DNA of 64,000 bases, from contig CP136064.1 of the NCBI GenBank assembly GCA_032622095.1, positions 196,823,948 through 196,887,947 of the forward strand, in the 5' to 3' direction. The first letter of the stretch is position 1. Each line of letters begins with the position of its first letter. Positions 1 through 10,349 of this stretch are shown here, one piece after another. The notes under the pieces are model-generated. The model was not told the origin of the DNA and did no database searches. It was given only the letters and a program-made list of their open reading frames with translations. The stretch comes from Siphonodentalium dalli. Taxonomy: Eukaryota > Mollusca > Scaphopoda > Gadilida > Siphonodentaliidae. The translations under genes were made by a program, and so were the position numbers.

Positions 1-752
1 ACGCCCGGCTGCGTATCACGCAGACCGCACAGGAAATCTTGACCGTATATCACGCAGACCGCGCAGGAACTCCCGACCGTGTATCACGCAGACCGCACAG
101 GAACGCCCGGCTGTGTATCACGCAGACCGCACAGGAACGCCCGGCTGTGTATCACGCAGACCGCACATGCAGGAACACCCAGCTGTGTATCACGCAGACC
201 GCACAGGAACGCCCTGCCGTGTATCACGCAGACCGCCCAGCAACAGCCGGCTGTGTATCACGCAGACCGCACAGGAACAGCCGGCTGTGTATCACGCAGA
301 TCACTCAGGAACATCCGGCCGTGTATCACGCAGACCGCCCAGCAACAGCCGGCTGTGTATCACCCAGACCGCCCAGCAACAGCCGGCTGTGTATCACGCA
401 GACCACTCAGGAACATCCGGCTGTGTATCACGCAGACCACTCAGGAACATCCGGCCGTGTATCACGCAGACCGCACAGGAACATCTGGCCGTGTATCACG
501 CAGACCAGACAGGAACATCCGGACGTGTATAACGCATACCACACAGGAACGTCCGGTCGTGTATCACGCAGACCACACAAGAACGCCCGGCCGTGTATCA
601 CGCAGACCAGACAGGAACATCCGGCCGTGTATAACACATACCACACAGGAACGCTCGGCTGTTTATCACACAGACCGCACAGGGACGCCCGTCTGTGTAT
701 CACGTAAACCCCACAGGAACGCCCGGCCGTGTATCACGCAGACCGCCCGGGG
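1..752. repeat. 34-bp minisatellite, about 22 copies, truncated by the window edge
   Basis: A tandem repeat of about 34 bp, with the near-invariant core GTGTATCACGCAGACC followed by a variable half (for example ACAGGAACGCCCGGC, CCAGCAACAGCCGGC or ACTCAGGAACATCCGG). The unit has no stop codon in any forward frame, and 34 is not a multiple of three, so all three plus frames stay open for 139 to 241 codons. Those frames encode the same residues cyclically and look like by-products. Copies near the right end (from about 530) are more divergent. The array stops abruptly at about 752 in AT-rich DNA. Confidence 0.95.
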
Positions 753-1735
753 TTTTGCTTTTTTCCGTCATAGTTTACAACAAAAATATTGCATTATAAT
801 ATAATAAATTCCCTTGTTTTTTAATGTAAACAATGAAATATATGTTAAATTATTAATGTTTATGTTTTTATGGTGTTTTGAGCTGAATTTTGTAGAATTT
901 AATCGACATTTCACGATAACATCGCAATAAAACGAAATCTGAGAAGCGGCGGTGCTATTTTCATGTTGACAATAAATCAACGTACTATGGCAACTGTGTA
1001 CAGTCATCCAATATAGCCTAGTTCTAATTTACATGACATTTTTATTTTCCAACAAAATATTTATTTGACTTGGTTGTTTTGAGTTATGATTCATAAATGC
1101 ATCCAAATGTAACAACAACCACTATCACGATTTGACTAACGAAGACAAGACGCCATGCTGCTGTTACTAAGGACGCCGGTTTGTTCTGTTTGTTCTCAAA
1201 TAAAACTGTTTTAATATGTATTGATTGTTACTCATTCTTCACAAGACCATGCATATGAAAAAATATTTTATTTGAATACACTGCATAAACTGTTTTCGTC
1301 ATTCATCAAAGTTTTGATGCGAGATGCAAAAACAGTATCGTTGAGAGTTTATCTCAGTGTGACCTCGGCGCCAGTAAAATGCGATATGCCCCAGACGTTA
1401 GGCCAAAACCAACCCATTTTACCACCCGATACTCAGCACGTTCTTTTGCGATTTGCAAATAAGGAAGTTATTAATTTATGAATGAATCGTTGTTATTGCA
1501 ATTGCCAATAAAATTAGATGTGCAAAGGCCTTCCCAGTGTTCAATTGTTTTGTTTTTAGTTTGAATATGGCGATTTTTGGGGGGGGATTTTTTCCCCCGG
1601 AGGTGACAACCCATCGTTTGATTCAGATATAATTTTGTATTCGGACTTGTATTCCGCGGACGAGTTCGACTGGTTTGTTAGTGGGCGTCAAAAATTGTCC
1701 CCATTTATTTCTTGAGTGCGGATAAAGTGGAAAAT
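753..1735. other. AT-rich non-coding stretch
   Basis: No convincing gene. The stretch around 1620-1690 could encode an acidic Asp/Ser-rich peptide that would suit the N-terminus of the piggyBac relic downstream, but this is too short to claim. A G-run next to a C-run lies at 1578-1598. Confidence 0.5.
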
Positions 1736-1799
1736 TATCAAGATGTGTCATCGATCCATAATTAGTATACTAATTATGGATCGATGACACATCTTGATA
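1736..1799. repeat. Perfect 64-bp palindrome without spacer
   Basis: The two 32-bp arms are exact reverse complements meeting at 1767/1768 (centre AGTATACT), and pairing stops at 1735/1800. It does not match the other fold-back elements in the window. It may be a small fold-back element or an assembly/polymerase fold-back artefact. Confidence 0.9.
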
Positions 1800-1880
1800 G
1801 TGTATTGCAGTCCGGTCAGGACAAGTCAGTTGTCAGGGTTCAGTGTTGTGAGCGATATAGGTTCGGGGTATGAGTTCGAT

Positions 1881-1982
1881 AGCTTTCCGATGAATGACAA
1901 CAAGCCATATTTCCAACTAAATCCTGAAAAGTTACCCATAATTCTGCTGTGGTTAAGGAGTCGATTATTTGGGGCATTACTG
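1881..1982. mobile_element. Half copy of a pogo/Tigger-like palindromic MITE
   Basis: Matches the right arm of the complete element at 27781-27997, from AGCTTTCCGATGAATG through GGTTAAGGAGTCGATT to the terminal GGCATTACTG, followed by TA. The left arm is missing. It sits just upstream of, or within, the decayed piggyBac coding region. Confidence 0.75.
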
Positions 1983-2104
1983 TAGTATGTAGTGATTTGG
2001 ACTCTAATGCACAATGTCTTTCTGAATTTGATTCGGAAGATCGGCCTTTTATAACATAACCGAATAAAGGAAACTAACTTGTACGGAGTTTAGCCAGAAC
2101 ACAT

Positions 2105-2690
2105 GGGCCACATTTACCATTAGCTGTCATTGAAGATATGACGCCCGTTGACTATTTTTTCTAAAGTTCTTCGATGAACGTATCTCGGCATCATTACTGA
2201 CCAAACAAATTCTTTTGTCGAACAATCGCAGATAGCTTGTGAAAAATCTGACAGTTTTTGGTGTAATACATCATCTGAGGAAATTAGGTCATACATATCA
2301 ATGAATGTCATAACTGGAGTACATGTATTACCCAGACTTGAAGACTACTGGTCAAATGATAACCGTCTTCATATATCGGACATCTCCACAATTAAGCTAA
2401 TTAATAGATACGGAAAATTGCAGCAATACTTCCATCTAGAAGATAACACAGCTGATGATGGCAGTGAGATGTACAAAGTTCATTCACTTATTGATATATT
2501 CAACCGAAATGCATAAATCAAAGAAGCATACATGCACATGCGTGATCCAAGCGTCAACGAAGCCATGGTTGGCTTTAATGGTAGGGCTAAACAACTATGT
2601 GGGGCAAAAAGAAATGGATGATAGCAGATACCAAAGGTGTTTGCTTGCAAACTAGAATAAATGAAGGCAAGTCAATCTCTCGTTCAGAAT
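2105..2690 (+). pseudogene. Decayed piggyBac-family transposase
   Basis: The conceptual translation resembles piggyBac (DDE_Tnp_1_7) transposases. A TPVDYFF segment lies at about 2141-2161. An open block from about 2193 to 2516 carries the block VHVLPRLEDYWSND followed by YGKLQQYFHLEDN and MYKVHSLIDIFN. After an in-frame TAA at 2514-2516, SVNEAMVGFNGRAKQ continues in the same frame, then a frameshift leads to KKWMIADTKG. The expected order of conserved blocks is kept. In family members the acidic residue before E in the S-x-D-E-M block is catalytic; here it reads N. With at least two frameshifts and two stops this is a dead copy. No terminal TTAA target sites or inverted repeats were recognised. 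The 63-aa reverse-strand frame over 2120-2311 is a shadow. Confidence 0.8.
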
Positions 2691-2696
2691 TTAATA

Positions 2697-2866
2697 CGCT
2701 ATATTATGGCCGAAATGTGTTAATAATTCTGGTCGAATCATAGGTATATCCATATATCGCGGTTCGTTTCCTATGAAGATACCATGTATCTCGAACAAAC
2801 TATATATATGGATATATAGGGACGAAATGGGTTAAATTTTCTGGTCGAATCCATTTATCTACCATT
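2697..2866. repeat. Fragment sharing its start with a dispersed repeat
   Basis: About 40 bp from 2697 (CTATATTATGGCCGAAATGTG, then a TTAATAATTCTGG block) closely match 14226-14265. The GAAATG-GGTTAA-TTCTGGTCGAAT motif recurs in diverged form at about 2823-2853. Confidence 0.55.
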
Positions 2867-3410
2867 TCGTATGAAATTCCCTAATAAAATAGGCGATAAC
2901 GATTTGGCGATAAAAACATCTGTACCATCACTGCAATTGCGGTACAAGGCGCACATGACTGGTCAAAATCACGAAGGAACTGGCGTCACGCCAATCGCGT
3001 GAAAAATTAAAACAACATTCCAACGTATATTCTTGCGCACTATAAACAAATAGTCCATAGATAATAACATTATTTAATAGCCTCTCATCGTGTGTATTAT
3101 GGTAAAAGATATCACAAAGTAACTAATACAATCATATTTGTTGAGTATTTATTATATAATCATATAAAACGCATGTGTAAACGATTTTGTCCATTGAATT
3201 CAATTTCCTTTAGGCATATTCGCGTGAACTTGCAGGTTGGGAGAATTTATAAAATCGAGATAATCGTATGACACTGTTACATTTGAACTTTGGGAGAATT
3301 TACGCAAGAAAGGTAATTATCGAACACAAATCCAAAGATTTTGGTATTTAAAAAACTTCTAAAATGTAATTTGTGTGATGGACACGAATAGTAGATAAAC
3401 GTGTGATATA

Positions 3411-3567
3411 CACAATGTATTTGTAACGATTCATGTATCGCGATCGACTCGGCTAGTTTTCGTGCCCACATATAGCGACTAGGCGACCAATGTCGCCTCG
3501 TCGCTATATGGTCACGAAAACTAGCCTCGTCGCGATACATGAATCGATACAAACACATTGTGTATAT
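3411..3567. repeat. Imperfect inverted repeat in the first ~720-bp unit
   Basis: The left arm contains ATTCATGTATCGCGA, GGCTAGTTTTCGTG and CATATAGCGAC. The right arm contains their reverse complements in reverse order, ending in ACACATTGTGTAT. The arms are about 70 bp with a very short spacer. Confidence 0.85.
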
Positions 3568-4150
3568 GACAAATATCTATCAACCATTTCCTATGAAATT
3601 CCCTGATAGAATTGTCGATAACGATTTGGCGACAAAAGCATCTGTATCGTTACTGGAGTTGCGACACAAGGCGCTCGTGACGTCCTTACCTGTTCAAAAT
3701 CAGGAATAAACTGACGTCACATGTAATTGCGTGCAAAATCAAAACAACAGTCCAAAGTATATTACGCGCTATAAACAAAGAGTTCCAAGTTTGTATCAGT
3801 ATTTGATTGCTTCCCATCGTGGGTTATATGTGAACACATATCAGAAAGGAATTAATAAATATTTGTTGAGTATTTATTATTTAATTATATCAAAAATGCA
3901 AGTGTAAGGAATTTTGTCTATTGATTTAAATTTTCGTTAGACATAATTATGCGCGTGCAGTTGCTGTTGGGAGAATTGAGCAAATCGAGCTAATCGTGTG
4001 ACACAGTTGTAGCACTTGCAGGTTGTGAGAATTTACTCAATAAACCTAATCGTCGGACACAATCCAACGATTTTAGCTTTTAAGAAAACTCTTAAAATGT
4101 GATTTGTGGGGTGGATTCTGTCACACAAACGGTAGACAAACGCAAAATGT

Positions 4151-4285
4151 TTTTATACAGATTCATGTATCGCGACTCGGCTCGTTTTCAATGTCATATA
4201 TAGCGAGTCGACGACCTTGGTCGCCTCGTCGCTATATGACCACGAAAACGGGCATCGGCGTGATACATGATTCTGTACAAACACA
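4151..4285. repeat. Imperfect inverted repeat in the second ~720-bp unit
   Basis: Paralogue of the fold-back at 3411-3567, with the same ATTCATGTATCGCGAC and TATATAGCGA blocks and their complements. It is more diverged, with mismatches in both arms. Confidence 0.8.
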
Positions 4286-4767
4286 TTGTGTATATAACAC
4301 ATATTTATCTACCAATGAAATTCCCTGATAAAGTTGGCGATAACGAATTGGCGATATAAACATCTGTATCATTAATACAGTTGCGATACAAGGCTCGCAT
4401 GATGTCAGTGACTGGTTCAACATCATGAATGAACTGACGTCACTTCAATCGCGTGCCAAAGCAAAGCAACATTCCAACGTATATCCTTATGCATTATAAA
4501 CAAATATTTAACAGGTTTCAACATTATTTGATTGCCTCCCATCGTGTTTATTATAGTAAAACATATCAAAAAGTAACTAAGACATATTTGTTGAGTACAT
4601 TGTATTTATTATATAATTATATACAACTGCAGGTGTATAAGGGATTCTGTCCGAAGAAATAGTAATTTAGGGGGCATCAAATCAGATTATGCATCTTTCA
4701 CAGTGATCAGTATTTATATAAACACGGTTGTAAATTGAATACCTCGATCCAACTTTGGTCCAATGTA

Positions 4768-5040
4768 CGTCAAGATCAAGATTCAAGATTCAATGAAATT
4801 TATTTGATATTCAATATTTTACAGTAGATATATAACAACAGGACCCCACACAAAGTTTAACTTGTACGAGCAGGGCCCTTATGCGAGTATAATGATACAA
4901 TATAATGTTTATTTGAGCATGTATTGTGCTAGGCGTATTTACAATGTGTGTAGTACTGTATACACATGGGCAAGAGGGGTGAGAGCATGGGGTTAGGTCG
5001 GGTGTGAGATGGGGATGTGAGATGGAGATTGTAATCATTT
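4768..5040 (-). mobile_element. Probable 3' end of a LINE (minus strand)
   Basis: Read on the minus strand, the left edge is an A/T-rich segment ending in AAATTTCATTGAATCTTGAA and a second imperfect TTGAATCTTGA. This resembles the short-motif tail of the LINE ending at 5474. The upstream part would be 3' UTR. No RT sequence is present, so the assignment rests on the tail alone. Confidence 0.4.
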
Positions 5041-5473
5041 TTATGCTTTAACTTGGTAGCCAATATGATTATCTTAATATGTCCATGCCGTGACCTGCTC
5101 GATCATCTTGCAATACATGCTTATTTTCTAACCAAAAACAAGATTATGAGGTACATGTTATCAACAATAATGTGGAAATTGACACTCTTTTAGGTGGTCA
5201 AAGAAATATCGGGTGTGAATACTGCTTGGTTTGATTGAGGAATATGTTCCGGTCGTACTTAAGTTGTTTAGTTTTGCATTGTTGTTCAGAAGTACATGTA
5301 CATGAGTTACAAATAGTTACACATGGAATAGATGTGGCATAAGTTTGTTGGCCTGTTTCCCACTAGGTGAGCTGACCAGGAGAGGGATGATTATACTATG
5401 AGAATAAAGAGTAGATTAATCCTGCCCCCTCTTATGGACAGTATATGTTGGCTATCATTGCCTTATTGTATGT
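5041..5473. other. Unassigned non-coding sequence between LINE tails
   Basis: No ORF, TIR or tandem repeat was recognised. It may be an extended part of the truncated LINE to its left. Confidence 0.4.
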
Positions 5474-5840
5474 TCAAGTTCAAAGTTCAAAAGCTTTATT
5501 TATAAAGTCAGGCATTTTAAATTACAAACATGAGCATTAAGCTCTTAACTGACTTGTAAAACAATGAATATGTACATAAACAGTAACGTGAATAAAACAC
5601 AACCTATCTGAAAAATAAATTACATGTATATTAGCTAAAACTTTGTAAAAGACGAGTAAAATCCCTGAGGACAGGTAGCCCTGACTGGATCAAAAGCGTA
5701 GGACACAAATTTGTATATTCATATACGGCACAGTAATGTGCACAACGAGTCCATATTTCATTCCTGGATAACACGTTTTGTTCCATTCAGAGATACCTGA
5801 CCAGAGAGTGCGGATTAAAATACAAAACATATGCATATAA

Positions 5841-6068
5841 TTAGGATATCCTACAGGCACTGCATTTACATTTAAAACCATTCCAGGTTTGTAACATACA
5901 TTCAAAGTCTTTCATCGTCTCTGTGGTTCTGCATGACTCTGGAAGAGAATTCCACACTTTAGGTGCCATGAATCTAAACGAGCTTAAACCGAAAGTAGTA
6001 GTATCAGGTGATGGCAGTTCCAGAGTCTCAGAATTTCTAAAAGAGTATGAATTATGTTTACGTTTCAC
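5841..6068 (-). pseudogene. LINE ORF, part 5: C-terminal region
   Basis: Same frame as part 4 after the TGA. It has the pattern seen at the C-terminus of CR1-like ORFs: an RNSETLELPSP stretch, then GLSSFRFMAPKVWNSLPES, then a short region ending CKCSACRIS. The natural stop is at 5841, followed by the 3' UTR. Confidence 0.8.
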
Positions 6069-6071
6069 CAG

Positions 6072-7010
6072 TCAGTCCAAATAGGAAGGAGTGCTAATGT
6101 CCTTCTTTAGTATTTTGAAAACTGTGAGTGCCATAAGTCTGAGTCTTTGGAGATGGAGATGCTCACAGTTTGCAATCTTTAGGAGAAAGTCATAATCAGA
6201 TGTGTAGTCATTATAGATAAAACGAAAGGCTCTCTCCTGAATTTTCTCCAGCCTGTCCGTAGAGGACACACTGCAGAAATGCCAGGTAAGAGGGCAGTAA
6301 TTAAAATTTGAGAGGATGAAAGATTTGAAGATACATTTTTTGCCTGAGAGGGTCAGCATATGTCCAAGTCTCTTTAAGACATTTAGCTGCCTTGATGCCT
6401 TTGAACATAGCGAATCAATGTGAGTGTTAAACGTCAATTTACTGTCCAGAGTTATACCGAGTAATTTCACTTCCTCGATACATGGGATAAGATGTGAAGC
6501 ATTTATGCCAGTTATAGATTTACTTTTGGGACCCAATGATATTGCTTGGAACTTCTCTGGATTTGCCTTCATGCCATTTAGTGCGAACCACTCAATGAGA
6601 TAAAGGCTATCAGATTCCAGAGTGCTCCGAACTACATCAGGGTCCTTGTGAGAGAAGGAAATTGTGTTATCGTCTGCATAATTATAAAGGGAGCAGTCCT
6701 TCACAAAGCCGAAAATGTCATTCAGAAAGATGTTAAACATAGTTGGGCCCAGTATGTATCCCCGTGGTACACCCTTGGTGATGCACCTCCAGGAACTCAC
6801 ACTGGAGCCAAGTTTAACGCATTGTCTGCGATCAGAAAGATAGCTCCCCATATAAGACACCGACTTTTCACAAAGATTATATGCACGTAGTTTCTCTAAC
6901 ATAAGATCATGAGGTAGGCAATCAAAAGCCTTTGAAAGGTCCATCATTACAGCGGCAACACTTTCATGCTTGTCAAGTGCCCTGCGCCAGTCTTCAATGG
7001 CACTTAACAT
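6072..7010 (-). pseudogene. LINE ORF, part 4: reverse transcriptase palm and thumb
   Basis: A 312-aa block in the same frame as part 3. MMDLSKAFDCLPH is RT block 3 with the first catalytic Asp. GVPRGYILGP replaces the usual G-V-P-Q-G-S-x-L-G-P, a change at a normally conserved Gln and Ser. NYADDNTI keeps the catalytic Asp pair, LLGITLDSKLTFNTHI is the block after the palm, and FNYCPLTWHFCS with LEKIQERAFRFIYND is the thumb. It ends at TGA 6074-6072 just before the C-terminal region. Confidence 0.9.
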
Positions 7011-7022
7011 TACGTCACTGCA

Positions 7023-7800
7023 TCAATGATGCTTCCTAAAAGCTGAGAGAGCGGGGTTAAAAATAGATTCAAAATGCATTTGTAGCTGTGAATTTATCGC
7101 TTTCTCAAATAATTTTGATATAGTAGGTAAAATACTAACAGGCCTGTAGTTTTCCTTACTCAAAATATCATTTTTCTTGTGTATAGGTGTCACTTGAGCA
7201 ACTTTAAGGCTATCCGGGAAAGCAACGACAGACAGAGAGTGGTTAAACAGATTACTCAAAGGCACGTGGATTGCTGAGTTACATATTTTCAGCATTTTTG
7301 CTGAGATACCATCAATGCCAGTAGCCTTTTTTGAGTTTAGCTTACATATCTCTTTGGAGAAGAACTCTTCAGAGATTGGTTTCAGGCTAAAAGTCTCCGG
7401 AGAAATACAGTTCTCTTTGATTTTGACGATGCTTGGATGTTCCTTATTTACAGGATGGTTCATGGGTATATTTGATGCAACGTCAATAAAACATGAGTTG
7501 AAAATTTCACAGACAGATTGTTGGTCAGTAATTAACTCACCATTTTCCAGTAATAATGTACTTGTTTTGGCTTTAAAGCTCTTATTTGTCAGAAATGGTT
7601 TGACAGTTGGCCAAAAATCAGCAGATTTTGGGCCATCTGAACATTTGTCATTAAAATACGACTGGATGCTTTCCTTCTTGATACGTGTGATCAGATTTCT
7701 TTGTTTACGGTAAAGTTCCCAATTTTTATGTGATCTGTATTTAAAATAGCGTTTCTGTATGAATCCGTTTTCTTATAGATAGCTTTTCTCAAAACCTTAT
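7023..7800 (-). pseudogene. LINE ORF, part 3: EN-RT linker and N-terminal RT
   Basis: Read after the frameshift, the frame is open from about 7800, although the first ATG is only at 7463. It covers the linker (NWELYRKQRN, SADFWPTVKPF) and RT blocks 1-2: KKATGIDGISAKMLK and the QVTPIHKK / NYRPVSILPTISKLFEKAI blocks. It stops at an in-frame TGA (7025-7023) right after SAFRK, where an intact element would continue into the next RT block. Confidence 0.85.
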
Positions 7801-8403
7801 TCATAAACGGGGCCGGGTTTTTATGTGGCCGCCTTGTTTTAACAGGGATGTGCCATCAATGACATCAAGAAGAAGCCTTTCATGCATCCAGTATATATCA
7901 TTGATATCATCAAATCCATATGCTGCATGGAAAAGAATCTTCGTGATGTCCTCAATGAGCGCATCAGTTTTTAGAGATTTGAAACTCCTATAATTTATAG
8001 GATCTTTACGAGGTAAAGCCACATGTGATTTCAGTTGAAAGGAGATTAAGTTATGTACATCGCTTATTCCCGTACAGAAGTTTAGATGATGGAAGCATAA
8101 ATTTGCTTTGTTTGTCAGAATGACATCATTTAAGGTTGGATTTGCGTTTTTTGTAAAACACGTAGGAGTTTTAACAATATTTTTCGGAGATAAAACCTTT
8201 AAAAGTGCGGAAAAATTAGTGCATTTGGATGAGTTTAACATATCTATGTTAAGGTCACCAATATATAAAAGGTTGTCATATGTTGTGGTGTGTTTGTCAC
8301 ATATTAATTTGAAATCATTTTCAAAAGTCTTGTTTGACATACATGGTGGTCGGTATAATCCTGAGAAGAGCCATTTTGCTCTGTTAACTTGAACCTCAAC
8401 CAT
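7801..8403 (-). pseudogene. LINE ORF, part 2: rest of the APE endonuclease
   Basis: A 200-aa continuation in the same frame as part 1. GLYRPP is the usual strand after the first catalytic Glu, YIGDLNIDM holds the Asp/Asn pair of the active site, and ISDVHNLISF corresponds to the usual S-D-H block, here with an extra Val between Asp and His that may impair catalysis. The frame is lost at about 7805-7815, where coding similarity shifts by one or two bases. The following PFMNKVLRKAIYK segment is readable only in another frame. Confidence 0.8.
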
Positions 8404-8409
8404 GATGGA

Positions 8410-9240
8410 TTATATGTCCTTAAATTCAAGATTAGGTTTTCGACCACCAGGTATGTCAGATCTTAAATATGCAACAATGCCACCGCCCTTAGCGGTTCGA
8501 TCTTTACGCCAGAAATGATATCCTTCTACATCCCTGAACTGGGCATCTGGGAAACTACTGTCAAGTTTAGTTTCACTTAAAAAGAGTAAATCAACAAGAT
8601 TATTTGAGAGAATATTTCGGATATCAATATATTTGTATCTCAGACTGTTTATGTTGAGATAAGCGACTTGAAAGTTTCTTGGATTTTTGTGTCGAAGTTC
8701 CTTTAGTTCATCGAATATACACGGTGTAGATGATGAATTTGAAGATGTCGAAATGTCCACAAGATCTACATCAGAAAAGTCAGTTTCTTCAGAATATGAT
8801 ACAGTTGATGTTAATGATGAATTAAAATAAGGCATCTGTTGTAGGCCTTCCACACATGCTCTACATGTCCATTTTGTGTTTTGGTCGTGTGTTGAAATGA
8901 GCAATGGCCTCCCATCCGAACACTTTATATGAGATCTAAGGTTGCAGATATTGCACGGAATATAAAGCTCGGCCCTTGGAACAGCTCTTGAGCATACTGC
9001 ACATGGATTTCTTATCGGCCCTGGGTTTGGGCACTGACCACACAGTAAGATGTTTAATACAAGAGTCAGCTGTCTAATAGACACATTTCGAATACCACTA
9101 CCAGTGCTGTGTGTTGTTGTCTGCCTTGAGCACAAATATTTGTTTCGGATATTTGCGTCATTTATGGTTTGTGGGAATATCTGTGATATGCCGAAAAGGC
9201 CAGATGAGTTTTCCATAAAATACAAACTGCTGGAGAACAA
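8410..9240 (-). pseudogene. LINE ORF, part 1: PHD-like finger and start of the endonuclease
   Basis: A 276-aa segment starting at the first ATG. Residues 80-129 form a C4HC3 pattern: CAVC, then CNIC, H-x2-C, and WTCRAC. It is preceded by CPNPGP, a motif commonly seen ahead of such fingers in invertebrate LINEs. The finger presumably binds nucleic acid or protein during retrotransposition. A Ser/Thr/Asp-rich linker follows (about 140-180). From residue 191 (VAYLNINSLRYK) the APE endonuclease begins; LFLSETKL at about 219-226 holds the catalytic Glu. The segment ends at a TAA (8412-8410) in the middle of the endonuclease. The same frame continues immediately downstream, so this is a nonsense mutation and not a domain boundary. 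Confidence 0.85.
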
Positions 9241-9350
9241 GGTGTTTCCATCTATATTCAGCGAAAACAGAGGTGTGGCTAAAGTTTATGGATATGGCAA
9301 CTGAAGTCCACAGAATTGACCTGAATATTTGGAAGAAAATATTCATTGTA

Positions 9351-9525
9351 TATACTAGGGGCGAGTATACATACTGCTGGCTTGTTAATTGTTATTCGGA
9401 GTGTATTTTTTATGAAATGTGTTTTCAGGTATTTAGGATATTTATTTATAGTTTCGAAGTATGCGAAGTTTTCAATCACATCGGAGTTCATTCCATAGAT
9501 CATCCTCCAATCAATTTACTTCCAA
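9351..9525. other. Short unassigned spacer
   Basis: Lies between the LINE 5' end and the left inverted repeat at 9526. Overlapping short ORFs on both strands lack recognisable domains. Confidence 0.4.
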
Positions 9526-10321
9526 GACAGCTTCTACATGTGCACTGGAGATCCGTGAACTCGATTACCGGTTAAGAACTTGAACAACGGTTAAGGATGA
9601 CGGACGGAAAGTGTAATAGTTATGAAATATACCCATGAAATGTGCCATAATTCAAATATTGTCCGAGTTCATTGTGTAGATATATAATGGTTCTATTGTA
9701 GGATCATCAAAACTCCAATGTTTAATCAAATTTGTTTGTATATGGGCTGATTAAATGAAAAATATTCCTCCGACACAAGTATATATTCTTGTTCAATGGA
9801 ACTTCACACAGTCGTCTGTTGACCTGGATAAAAACTGCCACCCATATTGTACAGCATAAACATCCTCCTCGATATTCACATGCCCATCGTTACGCGTGAA
9901 AGTGTGGCACCGACGAAATCCCGTCATAATCAACTCGAGGGTTGAAGCTCGGAATGAACTCGTACAACGGTTACTCAAAAATGGTTAAACCACGCACAAC
10001 GGTTTTCGATACCACGCGCATAGGTTAACCATCCGATGTAATGTTTTGGAAAGTAAATCCTGCTGACGAAATTTGATGGCTCATTGGTCCATGTTAGTTG
10101 AAACCCCATCTATAACATATATTGCATGAATTATAGCTCGCCACCAACCGACTATTGTTGTTATATAGCATGCAGATTACATTAAATATAATTTGTGTTT
10201 CGAATACTGCTGTACATAAGGCGACCCGCATTTGAATCTAGAAGATTTTATGATTAATATCGAAATCGTTATGAATTACGTCTCGGGTAAGATGTGTCTT
10301 TACGACATTCAAAACTCGTAA

Positions 10322-10349
10322 GGTATATATATATATATATATATATATA
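10322..10349. repeat. (TA)n microsatellite at an insertion site
   Basis: An alternating TA tract immediately left of the Helitron-like element. Shorter TA sequence resumes on the other side at 11409. Confidence 0.95.

Larger units (their letters stand above)
2867..4660. repeat. Three tandem copies of a ~720-bp unit, third truncated
   Basis: Each copy opens with ATGAAATTCCCTGATA and GGCGATAACGA-TTGGCGA, followed by ACATCTGTA and TGACGTCAC-type sequence. The copies start near 2867, 3585 and 4312, are clearly diverged, and the third stops near 4650. Copies one and two end in an inverted repeat (3411-3567 and 4151-4285). No coding potential was recognised, so this looks like an amplified non-autonomous element or satellite-like unit. 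Confidence 0.8.
5474..9350 (-). mobile_element. Decayed, nearly full-length non-LTR retrotransposon (CR1/jockey-like group)
   Basis: A minus-strand element whose domain order is PHD-like zinc finger, APE-type endonuclease, reverse transcriptase and C-terminal region, in what was one long ORF (9240-5841). The 3' UTR is about 5840-5474 and ends in AATAAAGCTTTTGAACTTTG plus a further CTTGAA, a short-motif tail rather than a long poly(A). The ORF is broken by in-frame stops at 8412-8410, 7025-7023 and 6074-6072 and by a frameshift near 7805-7815. The 5' boundary (about 9350) is a guess from where coding similarity ends. Clade-level assignment would need a tree. Confidence 0.85.

Noticed and set aside
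1-752. Possible CRISPR array
   Set aside because: Both halves of the unit are repeated with only gradual variation, there are no unique spacers, and the setting is eukaryotic.
39-804. ORFs of 222, 241 and 139 aa at the left edge
   Set aside because: All three frames of one stop-free 34-bp repeat; frame-independent openness argues against coding.
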